A program made the translations under genes and the position numbers. This document shows positions 17,742-27,560 of a stretch of DNA of 64,000 nucleotides, piece after piece; position 1 is the first letter of the stretch; each line of letters begins with the position of its first letter. The stretch lies in the NCBI GenBank assembly GCA_032622095.1, contig CP136066.1:97611319-97675318 (forward strand), in the 5' to 3' direction. Origin of the DNA: Siphonodentalium dalli. Its lineage: Eukaryota > Mollusca > Scaphopoda > Gadilida > Siphonodentaliidae. The notes under the pieces were generated by a model, which saw only the letters and a list, made by a program, of their open reading frames with translations, did no database searches and had not been told where the DNA came from.

Positions 17742-18302
17742 ATGGAGAGAATACTACCCGCAGAAATACTGGAGAAAATATACAATCAGCTAATTGAAAT
17801 GTCAACTATAAATCCAGAAATAAAAAAACAACTACTACACAATTGGTTTATAAGAGAAATTAAAATAATACTGAAGAATATAGATGAAGGATATTTTCCT
17901 GTACAACGATTGAAATCTTTGATTGCTAGGTCTGAATTTGAAACTGATTTCTTACAAGATATATTGAATCAAATGTATTCAAATCGCTGGGTATTTAGAG
18001 GCGTTCCTAAAAACAAAATACATGACATTCGTGAACTTATTGGAGATAACTTTGTGAGATTTGCAGAATACCGAGACTGGGTTTTCAATCAGAGAAGTTT
18101 TGAAGAAGTGACAATAATTCACGGATATATCATTCTCCGTGAACCGTGTACACTGTTCACGATTGAACAAATACTTAACAGCGGCGTGATTTTGGATTAC
18201 ATTTCTACAAGTAAATCGAAATATATTTCAGAATTAGAGAATGAATTAATCTGGTCATTCGGAATAATCTGGAATTATGGTGACTCTTCGTTGAGAAAAT
18301 AA
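17742..18302 (+). CDS. Unknown protein with an F-box-like N terminus
   Basis: The 186-residue protein starts MERILPAEILEKIYNQL, which resembles the start of an F-box (LPxEIL..I...L), the motif that docks substrates to SCF ubiquitin ligases. The remainder (RSEFETDFLQDILNQ, WVFRGVPKNKIHDIREL, EEVTIIHGYIILREP) is not recognised. The frame remains open upstream through the GC-rich tract, but that part is low complexity and the ATG at 17742 is the credible start. The TAA stop overlaps an AATAAA signal (18298-18303). It is the only rightward gene in the right half of the element. Viral F-box-like proteins often redirect host degradation, but that role is only a guess here. Confidence 0.65.
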   Translation: MERILPAEILEKIYNQLIEMSTINPEIKKQLLHNWFIREIKIILKNIDEGYFPVQRLKSLIARSEFETDFLQDILNQMYSNRWVFRGVPKNKIHDIRELIGDNFVRFAEYRDWVFNQRSFEEVTIIHGYIILREPCTLFTIEQILNSGVILDYISTSKSKYISELENELIWSFGIIWNYGDSSLRK

Positions 18303-18690
18303 AAAAAAAACATAGTTGTTTTTGGTTTAAGTATAAACCAAAAATGAGATTGTACTGGAGGTAAAAATGTAATGATAGAAATCATAATTCATAACTAACC
18401 TGTATAGAATATTTCACACGCACAGTATAGGACTACCGAATTTGTAATTGTGAACTGGATCGGGTAGCATTTTATAGATCGAAAAAATGGACACCTTGGA
18501 TAAATTGACCAATGACGGCCATACGTTTATAGTAATACGTGTTCATACACGCTCGATGTTATCTAACATCGAACGTGTTTGAACAAGTCTTAGTATAATC
18601 CGATAACTACCATCGATCGAATGTTTACACTCTCATTACAACCTTGATCAAATATAGACGATTAAATTATATATATATTACGTACCTCGT
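18303..18690. other. Convergent intergenic region with two hairpins
   Basis: This lies between the 17742-18302 gene and the 3' end of PolB. A perfect hairpin TTTTTGGTTTA/TAAACCAAAAA lies at 18319-18344. A second inverted repeat built on TCGATGTTA and TAACATCGA lies at about 18547-18578. No canonical AATAAA is seen for the leftward PolB transcript; TATAAA variants occur. The hairpins may mark transcript ends. Confidence 0.5.
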
Positions 18691-21519
18691 TCAATATCCA
18701 TATGGCAGTGTATCCATGTTATCCAATCGTCTGCGTTTGGTATAAACAACTCGGTACTGTTTGTCCTCAGATCTGTTATATATCTTTCTTTTTCCTTTCG
18801 ATCTGCATATTTTCCTTGGATTGGTTGTGGTGATGGGCACTGTGCTTCCAGATTCTAACAGCTCTTTAATCGTCTGGAAATTGATGAACTGTGAATTTTC
18901 AAAGTTCAAAGAGAACCCCCGAACTTTACACGTCTCTTTAGCTTTATTTGTTCGATAAGCGTAATTCTTGGGGCCTCCAGAAACAAATTCTTCGATGTAT
19001 TCATCCGGATCTAGTTCGCTGGTGAGTTGGCCCAAATAGTCGCCCAGTGGGGGATTAATTTGATCCTCAGTGCTGCTAAATACACAACTATCCGTGTCGT
19101 AATATAATACTCTTCTGTCCAAGGAATGAATAACTTCATATAGCATTAATCGAGCGTGACACGTCGTGAATGTGGCCAAATATATGTTATTCGCTGCTCC
19201 ACAAGGCACACAGTCTTTTCGATAGGTCCACTCCATTTGAAGAATGTCATCAGTTATGACATGAAAATTTTCCATTTGTTTCATTGGATTTGAAATGAGC
19301 TGGAATAGATTGTCTTGTTCCGATTCATGGAAATACTCGGTCTGTTTGAAATTCTGGTTTTGGCCTAGCTTCCCCCAAAATGAGTTGAGCATGAGCTTGC
19401 TGATTTGCCTCAGTCCTGGATTCTTTTCGATGCTTTCTCTGTCCAGTAATATACCTTCGTTGTCTTTATACGCTGTGATGTATTTATCCATGTCTTCGTT
19501 AGATTTTATCCAATCCGGAGGACCGCTAGCCTGCTGCTTGAACTTTAGGAATGTGTTTATATATTCCGTGAATAATCCATTTTGTTGGCTATAGTCTGAC
19601 GTTTCGGTCCAATGGTATATTTCATATATTTTGAGAATCTTGTATCCCACTTTGACAGCTGTCTCCAGTTCAGGAATACACCAAACGCCGGTAATGGCTC
19701 TCTGTTGGCACGTACACGTGCAAGGTCGTTGATTTTCATTATCATCACAAGTCCTGCACAGTGGAAACTTCAGTTTACCTTCGGATCGATACGGTAATAC
19801 GGGGTGATAGAGTCCATTAGGTGGTAAAATCTTGACTTGCGCTATTCCGAAGTAATCCTTAAGCTCGGTAATGTCATCGCCCAAAATGATTTTAGGGTGT
19901 CCAATCGGATAGCGAGAGTATTTGAGCACACTTGGATACAGCGACGTGAAATCAAAATAGTGTATTTTCTCACCAACGGCAGCTTTGTAGTGTAATTTAG
20001 TTGCATTCGTTCTGCCGCCGAAGAAACTGTCTCTAGGCTCTAGCCGCTCAACAATGTCTAAACTAGCGATGAAGTCACGAAGCTCCGGATTAGTCTTTCG
20101 AGCAGCGACGAACTCGTGTTCCCAAATGCACACATATTTCATGCCTCGACTTTCTATAAACTTCTTCTTTTTCTGTGTGAGTCCGTATAATTCATTAGGT
20201 GTCTGGTTGGTTATCGGATTCTTGACTACGTCTCTATCGTGACTCAGACAAAGTTCACATCCATGGAATTGACATCCGTGAAATTCGAATGCCGTGTTTA
20301 ATTCTTCGCAATAGCCATCCAATCTGTACATTGCATCATCGAATTTCTTTTCACGGCCGTTCAATGCGTGAGTTATGTGAACTTTGTCTTTGAACATCAT
20401 CCATTCCAGCCATTGAATAGAACTTTTGCTGTATTGATCTTTATACGATGTCTTGGGGATTCGAGCTATCTGGGATTTGAGAAATTCTTTCTCACGAATT
20501 TGGACGCCGCGTTCATCTTGAAGTTTTGTGTCTTGAACCCATTCACCTTTGTATAAAATAGACAAAGTTCCATCTTTACATTTAGCAGGAAGCCACGTTT
20601 TCCCTTCGGTACTTAGACGCACTCTCCATTCCTCGTCGACGAATTTCGTTCTGAATATACCCATACATACCGATGCGATTGTAACGTATTGGAATGGATC
20701 AACCGCACCAACCAGTTTGAACTTCATATCGCCAGAAAACTCGTCAATTACGGGTTGTATATTTCCAGTCGCATTCATGATGTGGGTTCTGAATTTTATG
20801 CAAGCTTGTCTCAAAATATTGACATCACTACGACAATAATCCGATAATTCTTTCTTGAAGATGAAAACTGCATTTGTTTGAGCAGCGTGCCATTTCGTGA
20901 AGTCTTTTCGTTCAGCCACACTCATATAATCAGCGCCGTAATATTTGGCATCCGGATAGGGTCCTTCATAATTCTGGTTGGCTGATTTATTGAAAAAGTG
21001 CGGGAACCATCCTTTTTTCTCGCCATCCAGACCGAAAGTTTTCGGTAACAGTGCCAACTTCATTGGTAGAAAGCTGAGACTGTCCAGTACTTTGATATGA
21101 AGATCTTTTTCCACGTATAGGTACATCAATTTGGATCCATTATATATAACTTTGGGTCTCAATGATTGATCAATGAGATATTCCATGAGAAAATATCCAT
21201 CGTAACCCTTGAAGTTGTGAGCCAGTGCTATGAATCCCTTGTGTTGTTCCGAGAATAACCATTTTCCAAACTTTTCACCGGTATCAGGACCGCTAAATAT
21301 AACCTCTCGGAGTCCGCATGTATCCGAACATAAATTTCGGTCACTCTTCTTCTTCTTCTTCTTCGCATCACTGTCGATACACGCATCACATAGAGGTCCG
21401 CAATTTCTACAGTTCGGTTTCACTTCCAACGATTCATGCATGCATTCGTAGCAAGCTGTTTGGGCGACGAGGAAGTTCGGTGTATGCTGGACTTTTCCGC
21501 ACCATGTTTTTAAACAGTT
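18691..21519 (-). CDS. PolB: Protein-primed DNA polymerase B, exon 2 (exo II/III and polymerase domains)
   Basis: This is the 3' exon of the replicative polymerase, 942 codons and a stop. Counted from the methionine at 21441, it has exo II HNFKGYDGYF (75-84), exo III YCRSDVNIL (202-210), palm motif A DFTSLYPS (497-504), motif B KLMLNSFWGKLGQ (682-694) and motif C YYDTDS (780-785), then SGGPKNYAYR (821-830). All metal-binding aspartates are present. An inserted segment (about 375-398: LDGYC, EFHGCQFHGC) resembles the Vsr/PD-(D/E)XK-like insert seen in Polinton polymerases. The exon is preceded by acceptor TTATTACTTTTCAG ending at 21520, and reads in phase 0 from exon 1. A protein-primed polymerase copies the linear element from its terminal repeats. 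Confidence 0.95.
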   Translation of the reverse strand, partial: NCLKTWCGKVQHTPNFLVAQTACYECMHESLEVKPNCRNCGPLCDACIDSDAKKKKKKSDRNLCSDTCGLREVIFSGPDTGEKFGKWLFSEQHKGFIALAHNFKGYDGYFLMEYLIDQSLRPKVIYNGSKLMYLYVEKDLHIKVLDSLSFLPMKLALLPKTFGLDGEKKGWFPHFFNKSANQNYEGPYPDAKYYGADYMSVAERKDFTKWHAAQTNAVFIFKKELSDYCRSDVNILRQACIKFRTHIMNATGNIQPVIDEFSGDMKFKLVGAVDPFQYVTIASVCMGIFRTKFVDEEWRVRLSTEGKTWLPAKCKDGTLSILYKGEWVQDTKLQDERGVQIREKEFLKSQIARIPKTSYKDQYSKSSIQWLEWMMFKDKVHITHALNGREKKFDDAMYRLDGYCEELNTAFEFHGCQFHGCELCLSHDRDVVKNPITNQTPNELYGLTQKKKKFIESRGMKYVCIWEHEFVAARKTNPELRDFIASLDIVERLEPRDSFFGGRTNATKLHYKAAVGEKIHYFDFTSLYPSVLKYSRYPIGHPKIILGDDITELKDYFGIAQVKILPPNGLYHPVLPYRSEGKLKFPLCRTCDDNENQRPCTCTCQQRAITGVWCIPELETAVKVGYKILKIYEIYHWTETSDYSQQNGLFTEYINTFLKFKQQASGPPDWIKSNEDMDKYITAYKDNEGILLDRESIEKNPGLRQISKLMLNSFWGKLGQNQNFKQTEYFHESEQDNLFQLISNPMKQMENFHVITDDILQMEWTYRKDCVPCGAANNIYLATFTTCHARLMLYEVIHSLDRRVLYYDTDSCVFSSTEDQINPPLGDYLGQLTSELDPDEYIEEFVSGGPKNYAYRTNKAKETCKVRGFSLNFENSQFINFQTIKELLESGSTVPITTTNPRKICRSKGKRKIYNRSEDKQYRVVYTKRRRLDNMDTLPYGY

Positions 21520-22635
21520 CTGAAAAGTAATAATTGAACGTTTTAACCTCTAGCTTTATCGATAATAAAAAACTAAATAAAACGTCTACACTTTGTTTAG
21601 ATAATTATTTTTTTTTTTTTTAAATTAAAAAAAAAGGTTTTGGTATAGGTTCAACGTTAATAAAGAGCGTTGACGTATTACTATTGTTCGTTGGTTGATC
21701 CTAAAAAATTACTCCTTCCAATCTACGTGTCAATATTATAAATGTATATCATGATCCGACATATAGCCTGTATAATTAACGATTCAAGCACGCAGCTATC
21801 AAGTTCAATAAAGTTAAAACAATTATATATTATGTTAGTTTACTATATAACAATTACAAATCTCTTTTCACAAAAAAATATGGTACACATTTTTTCAATG
21901 TGTCAAGAATTAAAAAAGTTAATTACTCGATTTAACATCTGTGACTCAGTTGAATTTTAATATTGAGACCCCCTTAACTTTGGTCGAATTCAAGTATGTT
22001 ATTGTTTTATGGTAATCTCACACACGAGGTAACAGCTAAAGAGCGTTCAGCGATAATCTAATATAATTTTTAAAAATGAAAGAGCGTCTCTACTTATGCG
22101 CGCCTTTAATAAAGAGCGTTGACGTATTAATATTGTTTGTTGGTTGATCCTAAAAATTACTCGTTCCAATCTACGTGTCAATATTATAAATGTATATCAT
22201 GATCCGACATATAGCCTGTATAATTAACGATTCAATCACGCAGATATCAAGTTCAATAAAGTTAAAACAATTATATATTATGTTAGTTTACTATATAACA
22301 ATTACAAAATCTCTTTTCACAAAAAAATATGTTACACATTTTTTCAATGTGTCAAGAATTAAAAAAGTTAATTACTCGGTTTAACATCTGTGACTCAGTT
22401 GAATTTTAATATTGAGACCCCTTAACTTTGGTCGAATTCAAGTATGTAATTGTTATATGGTAATATAACACGCGAGGTAACAGCTAAAGAGCGTTCAGCG
22501 ATAATCTAATATAATTTTTAAAAATGCAAGAGCGTCTCTACTTATGCGCGCCTTTAATAAAGAGCGTTACGTTATCACGATTTCGACTGTAATGTGTTAC
22601 ATATATATATATATTACAATTAGGTTAAGACTCAC
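21520..22635 (-). other. Intron in the Polinton PolB gene (1116 bp, phase 0)
   Basis: The donor is CAG followed by GTGAGT at 22635-22630 and the acceptor is TTTTCAG ending at 21520, both on the reverse strand. It separates exo I (exon 1) from exo II (exon 2), so neither frame alone makes an active exonuclease and splicing explains both. The intron consists largely of two tandem 449-bp repeats. It holds no open frame of interest. Confidence 0.85.
21657..22560. repeat. Two tandem 449-bp repeats within the PolB intron
   Basis: Unit 1 spans 21657-22105 and unit 2 spans 22106-22553; the first bases of a third unit follow. Each begins TTAATAAAGAGCG, contains CATATAGCCTGTATAATTAACG and ends near ATGCGCGCC. 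The units differ at scattered positions and small indels, so this is an older duplication than the TIRs suggest. Each unit carries three AAAGAGCG motifs. Confidence 0.88.
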
Positions 22636-24378
22636 CTGACACTTAGCACATTTCTTGCATATATGATCCTCTTTACAGTCCTGGCAATCCTTTGTATGTA
22701 AAGGTGCATATCCTTCAGAACATTCCAATATATCATGTTGAATGGTTTCGAAGTCGAAGAAACAGAATTTAGCTCTTTCATCATCAGTAACGGGAGGTAT
22801 GGCCCTTACATAGCATTCGTGCGGTCCCATTGTGTATTTGTCACACGATCTACAAAATGTTTCTCCGCACACGTGTTGATTCGGACGTCTTTTCCGTCTC
22901 TCCATGACTTTTGTACAGTCCAAGCATTTCCACCATTTTTGACAAGGAGCTGTCGTTTCTCCCGAAGCTTGATTAATAGGTTTTGCTTTATGACGCACGA
23001 AACATTGATGAGACATACACGTCATATTACAATCTGAACAATGTTCTTTGTTTCCACTTTGTTCACATTTATCACTTTTACACACGAAACAGGTGTGTTC
23101 ACAATAATGCTTTCCTTTGGTTGAATAATGTTTTAAACAATGCACACAGAAATATATTGCGCTAAAGAATCCCGTTATGGATTGTATAGCGTGGAAATGT
23201 TCATTAGCAGTGAGATATAAATATATCACGGGTCTTTCTATACCGTCTGTAGGCGCGCTGGTAATGAATTTATTACCCAGTCTAGCACTGACGACTAGTA
23301 TTGTCAAATTCAGAGTTTCCTCGAATGCTTTTAGATCTGCTAAACTGGCTGGTCTGTCTGTTGATACACCTGCGATGACACTAATTGTTTTGGCTAATTT
23401 TCCTTGCTCCGTACGTTTTTTGGCCCTCATATGGTTGTAATAATTGATCGGTACTTTTCTGTATTCCATGATGAGTTGTAAATTATTTCTGGTTCCTCTA
23501 TTCTGTGTTATTTCCAGCCATTCATCAGGACTGCAAATATTTAATTTACACCAACATGTGGCGATAGCCCGTGCCATACACATATTGTCGGTATTTTCAA
23601 TCGTAACGATCGATGTTTTATTTCTTAGAATGTCACTTTCATCATGTAAAGCCGTTATCCTCCTCCGTGCTCCGCCTTTAGGTAACTCGATGGTGCCTAT
23701 ATCTATTCGGAAACTTTGATTAACAGTCAGTGTTTGGTTGCTGTTCAAAACGAGTTCGATTCTGTCAATCACAGTGTTAGCATTTAACGTTTGCAACGTT
23801 TGTAACGGAACTACTATAGGGTTGTCCAAACTCTCATGGTGAATGATAACTCTGCCAAGATCATTGTCAGCCAAATTTCCACGAGCTCTTTGAATAGTGT
23901 CCTCGAACATTGAATGTAGATTCCTGTATATGTCGATTAACTTTTTCTCTTTGTAAATTTCATCTAATTTGATCTCATATGTTCTCTGTGTTGCCAAATT
24001 GTTTCCGAAGATTCGTTCACTCCTTTTGCGAATGCTATATCCAGTTATTTGAATATCAGAACTGTCGACTGTTTGATTGTCTGATTTTACGGCTTCATCT
24101 TGATGAGGTGTCTGTTCGTCTTCTCGGTTTTGTAATCCTGATGGTCCAGCTGTACCGGGTTGTGAGTTGTTAACATCATTTTTAGGCGCATCATGTTCTC
24201 CGTATCCGATTTGGTTCGGCCATGGATCATCTCCTGAACAAAGCGTAGATGCTTCAATTATATCTTCATCCAGTTGATAAGCTACGATAGCCTTGTCGTA
24301 TTCTTCGATGTCTTGCAGAATACATTCTATTTCATAAATTTCATCCACTGTTAGAGGTGTCATTATTTCTTCAGCCAT
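22636..24378 (-). CDS. PolB: Protein-primed DNA polymerase B, exon 1 (N-terminal and exo I)
   Basis: This 5' exon has 581 codons. The first 130 residues are acidic and low in structure. The next part includes IENTDNMCMARAIATC (C267) and, further on, YLTANEHFHAIQSI (H394/H396), a Cys then His arrangement resembling OTU-like protease folds found at the N terminus of some Polinton polymerases. A cysteine/histidine-rich zinc-binding stretch follows (411-522, many CxxC pairs). Exo I FFDFETIQ with D542 and E544 lies near the end, and further CxxC pairs abut the splice donor at 22635. Together with exon 2 the predicted protein is 1523 residues, at the long end for Polintons. The ATG at 24378 follows a TATA box at 24447-24458. 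Confidence 0.93.
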
Positions 24379-24621
24379 TTTTCGAGAAGTCCTGAGTAGT
24401 GATTACAGCGGCGTATATTCACTATATGGAATACAGCTTAGTAAGCTATATTTTTATACCATAAAATCCTGAACATATGCAAGCACGGATTACGTAACAT
24501 TATATAAGATTATATATATGAACGTAATGTATGAATAGGCCGATAATTGGTTTTGTACGGACGAGGCAACATTAGTTGTTTAACTGGTTATTATTACGTA
24601 ACCCTGTGTTCCCCCCGCTGA
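24379..24621 (-). promoter_or_regulatory. PolB promoter region
   Basis: On the reverse strand a strong TATA box TATAAAAATATA lies at 24458-24447, about 70 bp before the PolB ATG. Two copies of the palindrome TTACGTAA lie upstream (24490-24497 and 24594-24601), and a third lies within the TIR at 24775-24782. TTACGTAA is the binding palindrome of PAR-bZIP/C/EBP-type factors in animals, so host factor control is possible. Confidence 0.55.
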
Positions 24622-25695
24622 GAACACCTGCAGATTATCTATTTTTCTAAACATGGAACATGTCTGAACCTATCATTGGTACAATAGCAGTGATATAATG
24701 TTACATCATCGGTGCTACCTGGAGTTTTCGGCATACAAAATGGTCGTAAGTGTGACTGGAGTGATAAGGGGTTATTACGTAATGTTGTTATAACAATGTC
24801 ATCAAAGCAATTTCTATAATTGAGTGTCTCACGACCTGACGTAATATGTATGCATGTTTTGGCTAACTAATTATCGTGTGAATGACACAGTTTATCAACC
24901 TTAATTGATACTAACTCGTTTGTTCAGACATTAAATCGATATGTTTTCTGAATAGCATATAACTGTGACCCGGGGAAATAATATAATTCATTTGGTAAAG
25001 CAAAGGTGTGAAAGACACATTGTTACCAACAATGTCGCGTGTGATTGCGTGTACAGCGAACAATTCATTCTGGAGGGTTGTAATTTCACATTACAATTTT
25101 CGACCGTTAGTCTCAATACTTCCAATAATTCACGATAATACACACCTGTCATATGGGATAGAGAGAGTGTAAAGAATAAACGCTCTTTATTATTTATGTA
25201 AAAGTAATAGTGTCTATTTTCAGGTATGACAATTATATGAACTGCGTCCGATAAAACACTGGAATGTATGCATTCATATCGATGGTCACAATGTCCAATA
25301 AAGCTATTTTCTAAACATCGATTAATAATTTCATGAAAAATATTTGAACAAAAAAAAATAACGAAAGATATTACACGCAAATAATTTAACATTCGACATT
25401 TTAATATCGAGATTATCAGAAACCGAAAACTCGTTATAAATTTTTTATTTAAACTTTTTTTTGGAGAAATAATTTTGAGGGTTTTGATAATTTGGAAGTT
25501 TGGAAATTTTAGGGTTTTGATAATTTGGAAGTTTTTAAATTTTTTGGAAAAAATAATTTTTGGAAAAAATAAATTTTTTGAAGTTTTGAATTTTTTTTTT
25601 GGGTTTTGTTATTTTGGGAATATTTTAGTACAACCAATTTTAGACCCCAAAGATTCTATTTTTAGAAGTGGAGCGAACGAGACCCTCTATCTTCT
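24622..25695 (-). repeat. Right terminal inverted repeat (1074 bp)
   Basis: This is the reverse complement of 9145-10221 except for two substitutions seen by eye and one missing AGA at the tip. The outer end reads CCCTCTATCTTCT followed by GACATA. It contains the second copy of the small gene (24988-25392). Confidence 0.95.
24988..25392 (-). CDS. Small signal-peptide-like protein, right TIR copy
   Basis: This is the second copy of the 134-residue frame at 9451-9855, again pointing into the element. The only amino-acid difference is proline for arginine at about residue 106. The conserved open frame in both repeats argues for real coding, although repeat identity alone would also preserve it. 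Function unknown. Confidence 0.55.
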   Translation of the reverse strand: MLNYLRVISFVIFFCSNIFHEIINRCLENSFIGHCDHRYECIHSSVLSDAVHIIVIPENRHYYFYINNKERLFFTLSLSHMTGVYYRELLEVLRLTVENCNVKLQPSRMNCSLYTQSHATLLVTMCLSHLCFTK

Positions 25696-25701
25696 GACAT
25701 A
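25696..25701. repeat. Right target-site duplication of the Polinton (GACATA)
   Basis: This matches 9139-9144 exactly and lies immediately after the element's last base. Confidence 0.92.
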
Positions 25702-27059
25702 ATCTGGTCCGCCTTATTTTCTCATGATCATAATTCATGTATTGGATGAACACACGGAGTGTTTCATTTGATCTTATTTTTGACTATATTTTTAAATGGC
25801 TTCTGGTATGGCTTATTGGGCCTATCCACAGTAAGAGTATGTACTCAGTTTTGAAATCGAACACAAATTAAAAATGTTTATATATGTCTGCCTAATTCTG
25901 GTTTTATATGGTTAGTCTGCCTCCTGAAAGCAGATTATTACGCCTCAAAATTGTAAGTTCGCCCTCATAACATCCTATAGCTCACGTAATTCATTCAATC
26001 GAATTGAAATTTTGAACGAATTGAACATCAGGTGAGTTAATTAACCCGATGGTATTCGAACATTATCTTGACTGTCACTTGATTGGAAAATTTGCCTTTG
26101 TTATAGTCTCCCTTTCAATTGTGACGCTCAGTAGAAGCTCGTGTGTATGAGTTAACTGTGTAATCAGTCTCCACAACCGTATTGCTGTTAGCGATTGTTT
26201 TGAACTTGGCCAGTTGTTCCGCTTTCGGGTATTCAGCCAAATATACAACTCGGCTCCGCCTCGTTGAATTATTTTGCCGAATACCCTACAGCTCGGACAA
26301 TTAAGGAGCATGATTTGGAACCACCCCTATATAGCAGATCCCTGCAATGACTCGAAAGGAATTGCACCCCATGTAGACTGAGGGCTATCGCCATTTACGG
26401 GGCCATGATTTGTTTTTACCTCGGTCATAATTTGCTCGAAATGGCGGCAATATATCACGCCTGGCAATTTCAGCACTCGTTTTTTTATTTTGCAAAACTA
26501 TCAACTTTTAACCCGCATATTAGACACAATCTAATACAATTGCATAGAACACACAAGAACCAATGGAAAGGTTCTGTTTGTTTGAATTGTGTATCCAGCA
26601 AATAGTGAGGTCGAACATATATTGGTCGCTTCGTGAGAAGCAAGATATCGAATAATTATTTTTACCAGGTCTTGAAGGTTTTGATTTCATTGCCCATTTA
26701 AAACAGGCTTTATGCTTCTTCTCGTCATTCGATGTCAATTCGGATTGGACATTTTAGTTTTAAAAAGGGGTGACATATTTTAGGGACGTGGTCCGAGATC
26801 CTTCGTTGTGGGGGAGAATGGAGAAGGGGTGGTAAATTTCGACCACCCCCGTGAACCAATATATTGTCCCAAATAAACTAATTTTCAGTTGCACTTCCTC
26901 GATAGAATACGCCCTGTCACTAACTCGCGGTCATATTGGCTCCACCAGGCCCGGTTACTTGGTTTTAGTGCATGCTACATGTCTAAGTTCTTGAGTAGCA
27001 TTTACATATATGGAAGTCATGAATATTCAAAAGCTCCATATATGGAGATGCTACTCCAT
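25702..27059. other. Host DNA right of the Polinton, no gene recognised
   Basis: Short phrases TCCGCC, TCTGCC and TTCGCC recur in the first 250 bp and mirror AGGCAGAC motifs left of the element. A palindromic CTCCATATATGGAG lies near 27034. Open frames are short and unconvincing. Confidence 0.5.
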
Positions 27060-27560
27060 ATATGAAGATGCTAAACCACGGAACCGGGGCTGGATGAATA
27101 TCTGAAACCACGGATGGGGCTGGATGAATCCAATACGGCCACGGTATCATTGGTTGTAATTGTGGGCCCGATAATTTATCTAAACTGGTAACAAGAGCAC
27201 CGCTAGGGGTGGAAAAATACGATCGTGGTAATTCCAACAAAGGACCATAACTCCTGAGAGAATTGGTGGGTGGAACCCAAATTCGAACTTGACCTGTAGT
27301 TTGGGCTAGTAAACCCACATACTAAATTTCTACCCATTTAGTTCACTCGGAAACGAAAATTGAGTGCAAATTTCGACAAAAAGGCCATAACTCTGGTGAA
27401 AATTGGCGGGTGAAACCCGAATTCGAACTTGACCTGTATGTTGTGCTAGTGAACCCATGCGCATACCAAAGTTCATTCCATTCAATTGAGAGTATATAAA
27501 GATATCAACCGGAAATCAAAAGCGAACGGACGAACGTCCGGGCCAATAACATAATACGTC
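27060..27560 (+). repeat. Degenerate tandem-core repeat ending in an ACGG-like motif
   Basis: Two units of about 130 bp share CCATAACTC, ATTGG.GGGTG and AATTCGAACTTGACCTGTA. They close with CGAACGGACGAACGTCCGGG. The same general design is seen at 5262-5790 and 50840-51540. Confidence 0.5.

Larger units (their letters stand above)
9145..25695. mobile_element. Complete Polinton/Maverick (adintovirus-like) element, 16.55 kb
   Basis: The element has long terminal inverted repeats, a 6-bp direct duplication GACATA, and the diagnostic gene set: protein-primed PolB, retroviral-type integrase with chromodomain, FtsK/HerA-type packaging ATPase, adenain-like protease, double-jelly-roll major capsid protein and a minor capsid candidate. 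None of the core genes shows a stop or frameshift. The repeats differ at only two bases I could find by eye plus one AGA triplet at the tip, so insertion is recent. Genes 10484-15922 run rightward. PolB, the PC4-like gene and the TBP-like gene run leftward, and 17742-18302 runs rightward between them. Polintons are held to be transposons and viruses at once, because they keep capsid genes and a maturation protease. Confidence 0.96.

Noticed and set aside
26520-26738. Possible leftward exon starting MTSNDEKKHKACFKWAMK, followed by a GTAAAA donor-like site
   Set aside because: No acceptor or matching neighbour exon was found and no domain is recognisable; support is too weak to annotate.
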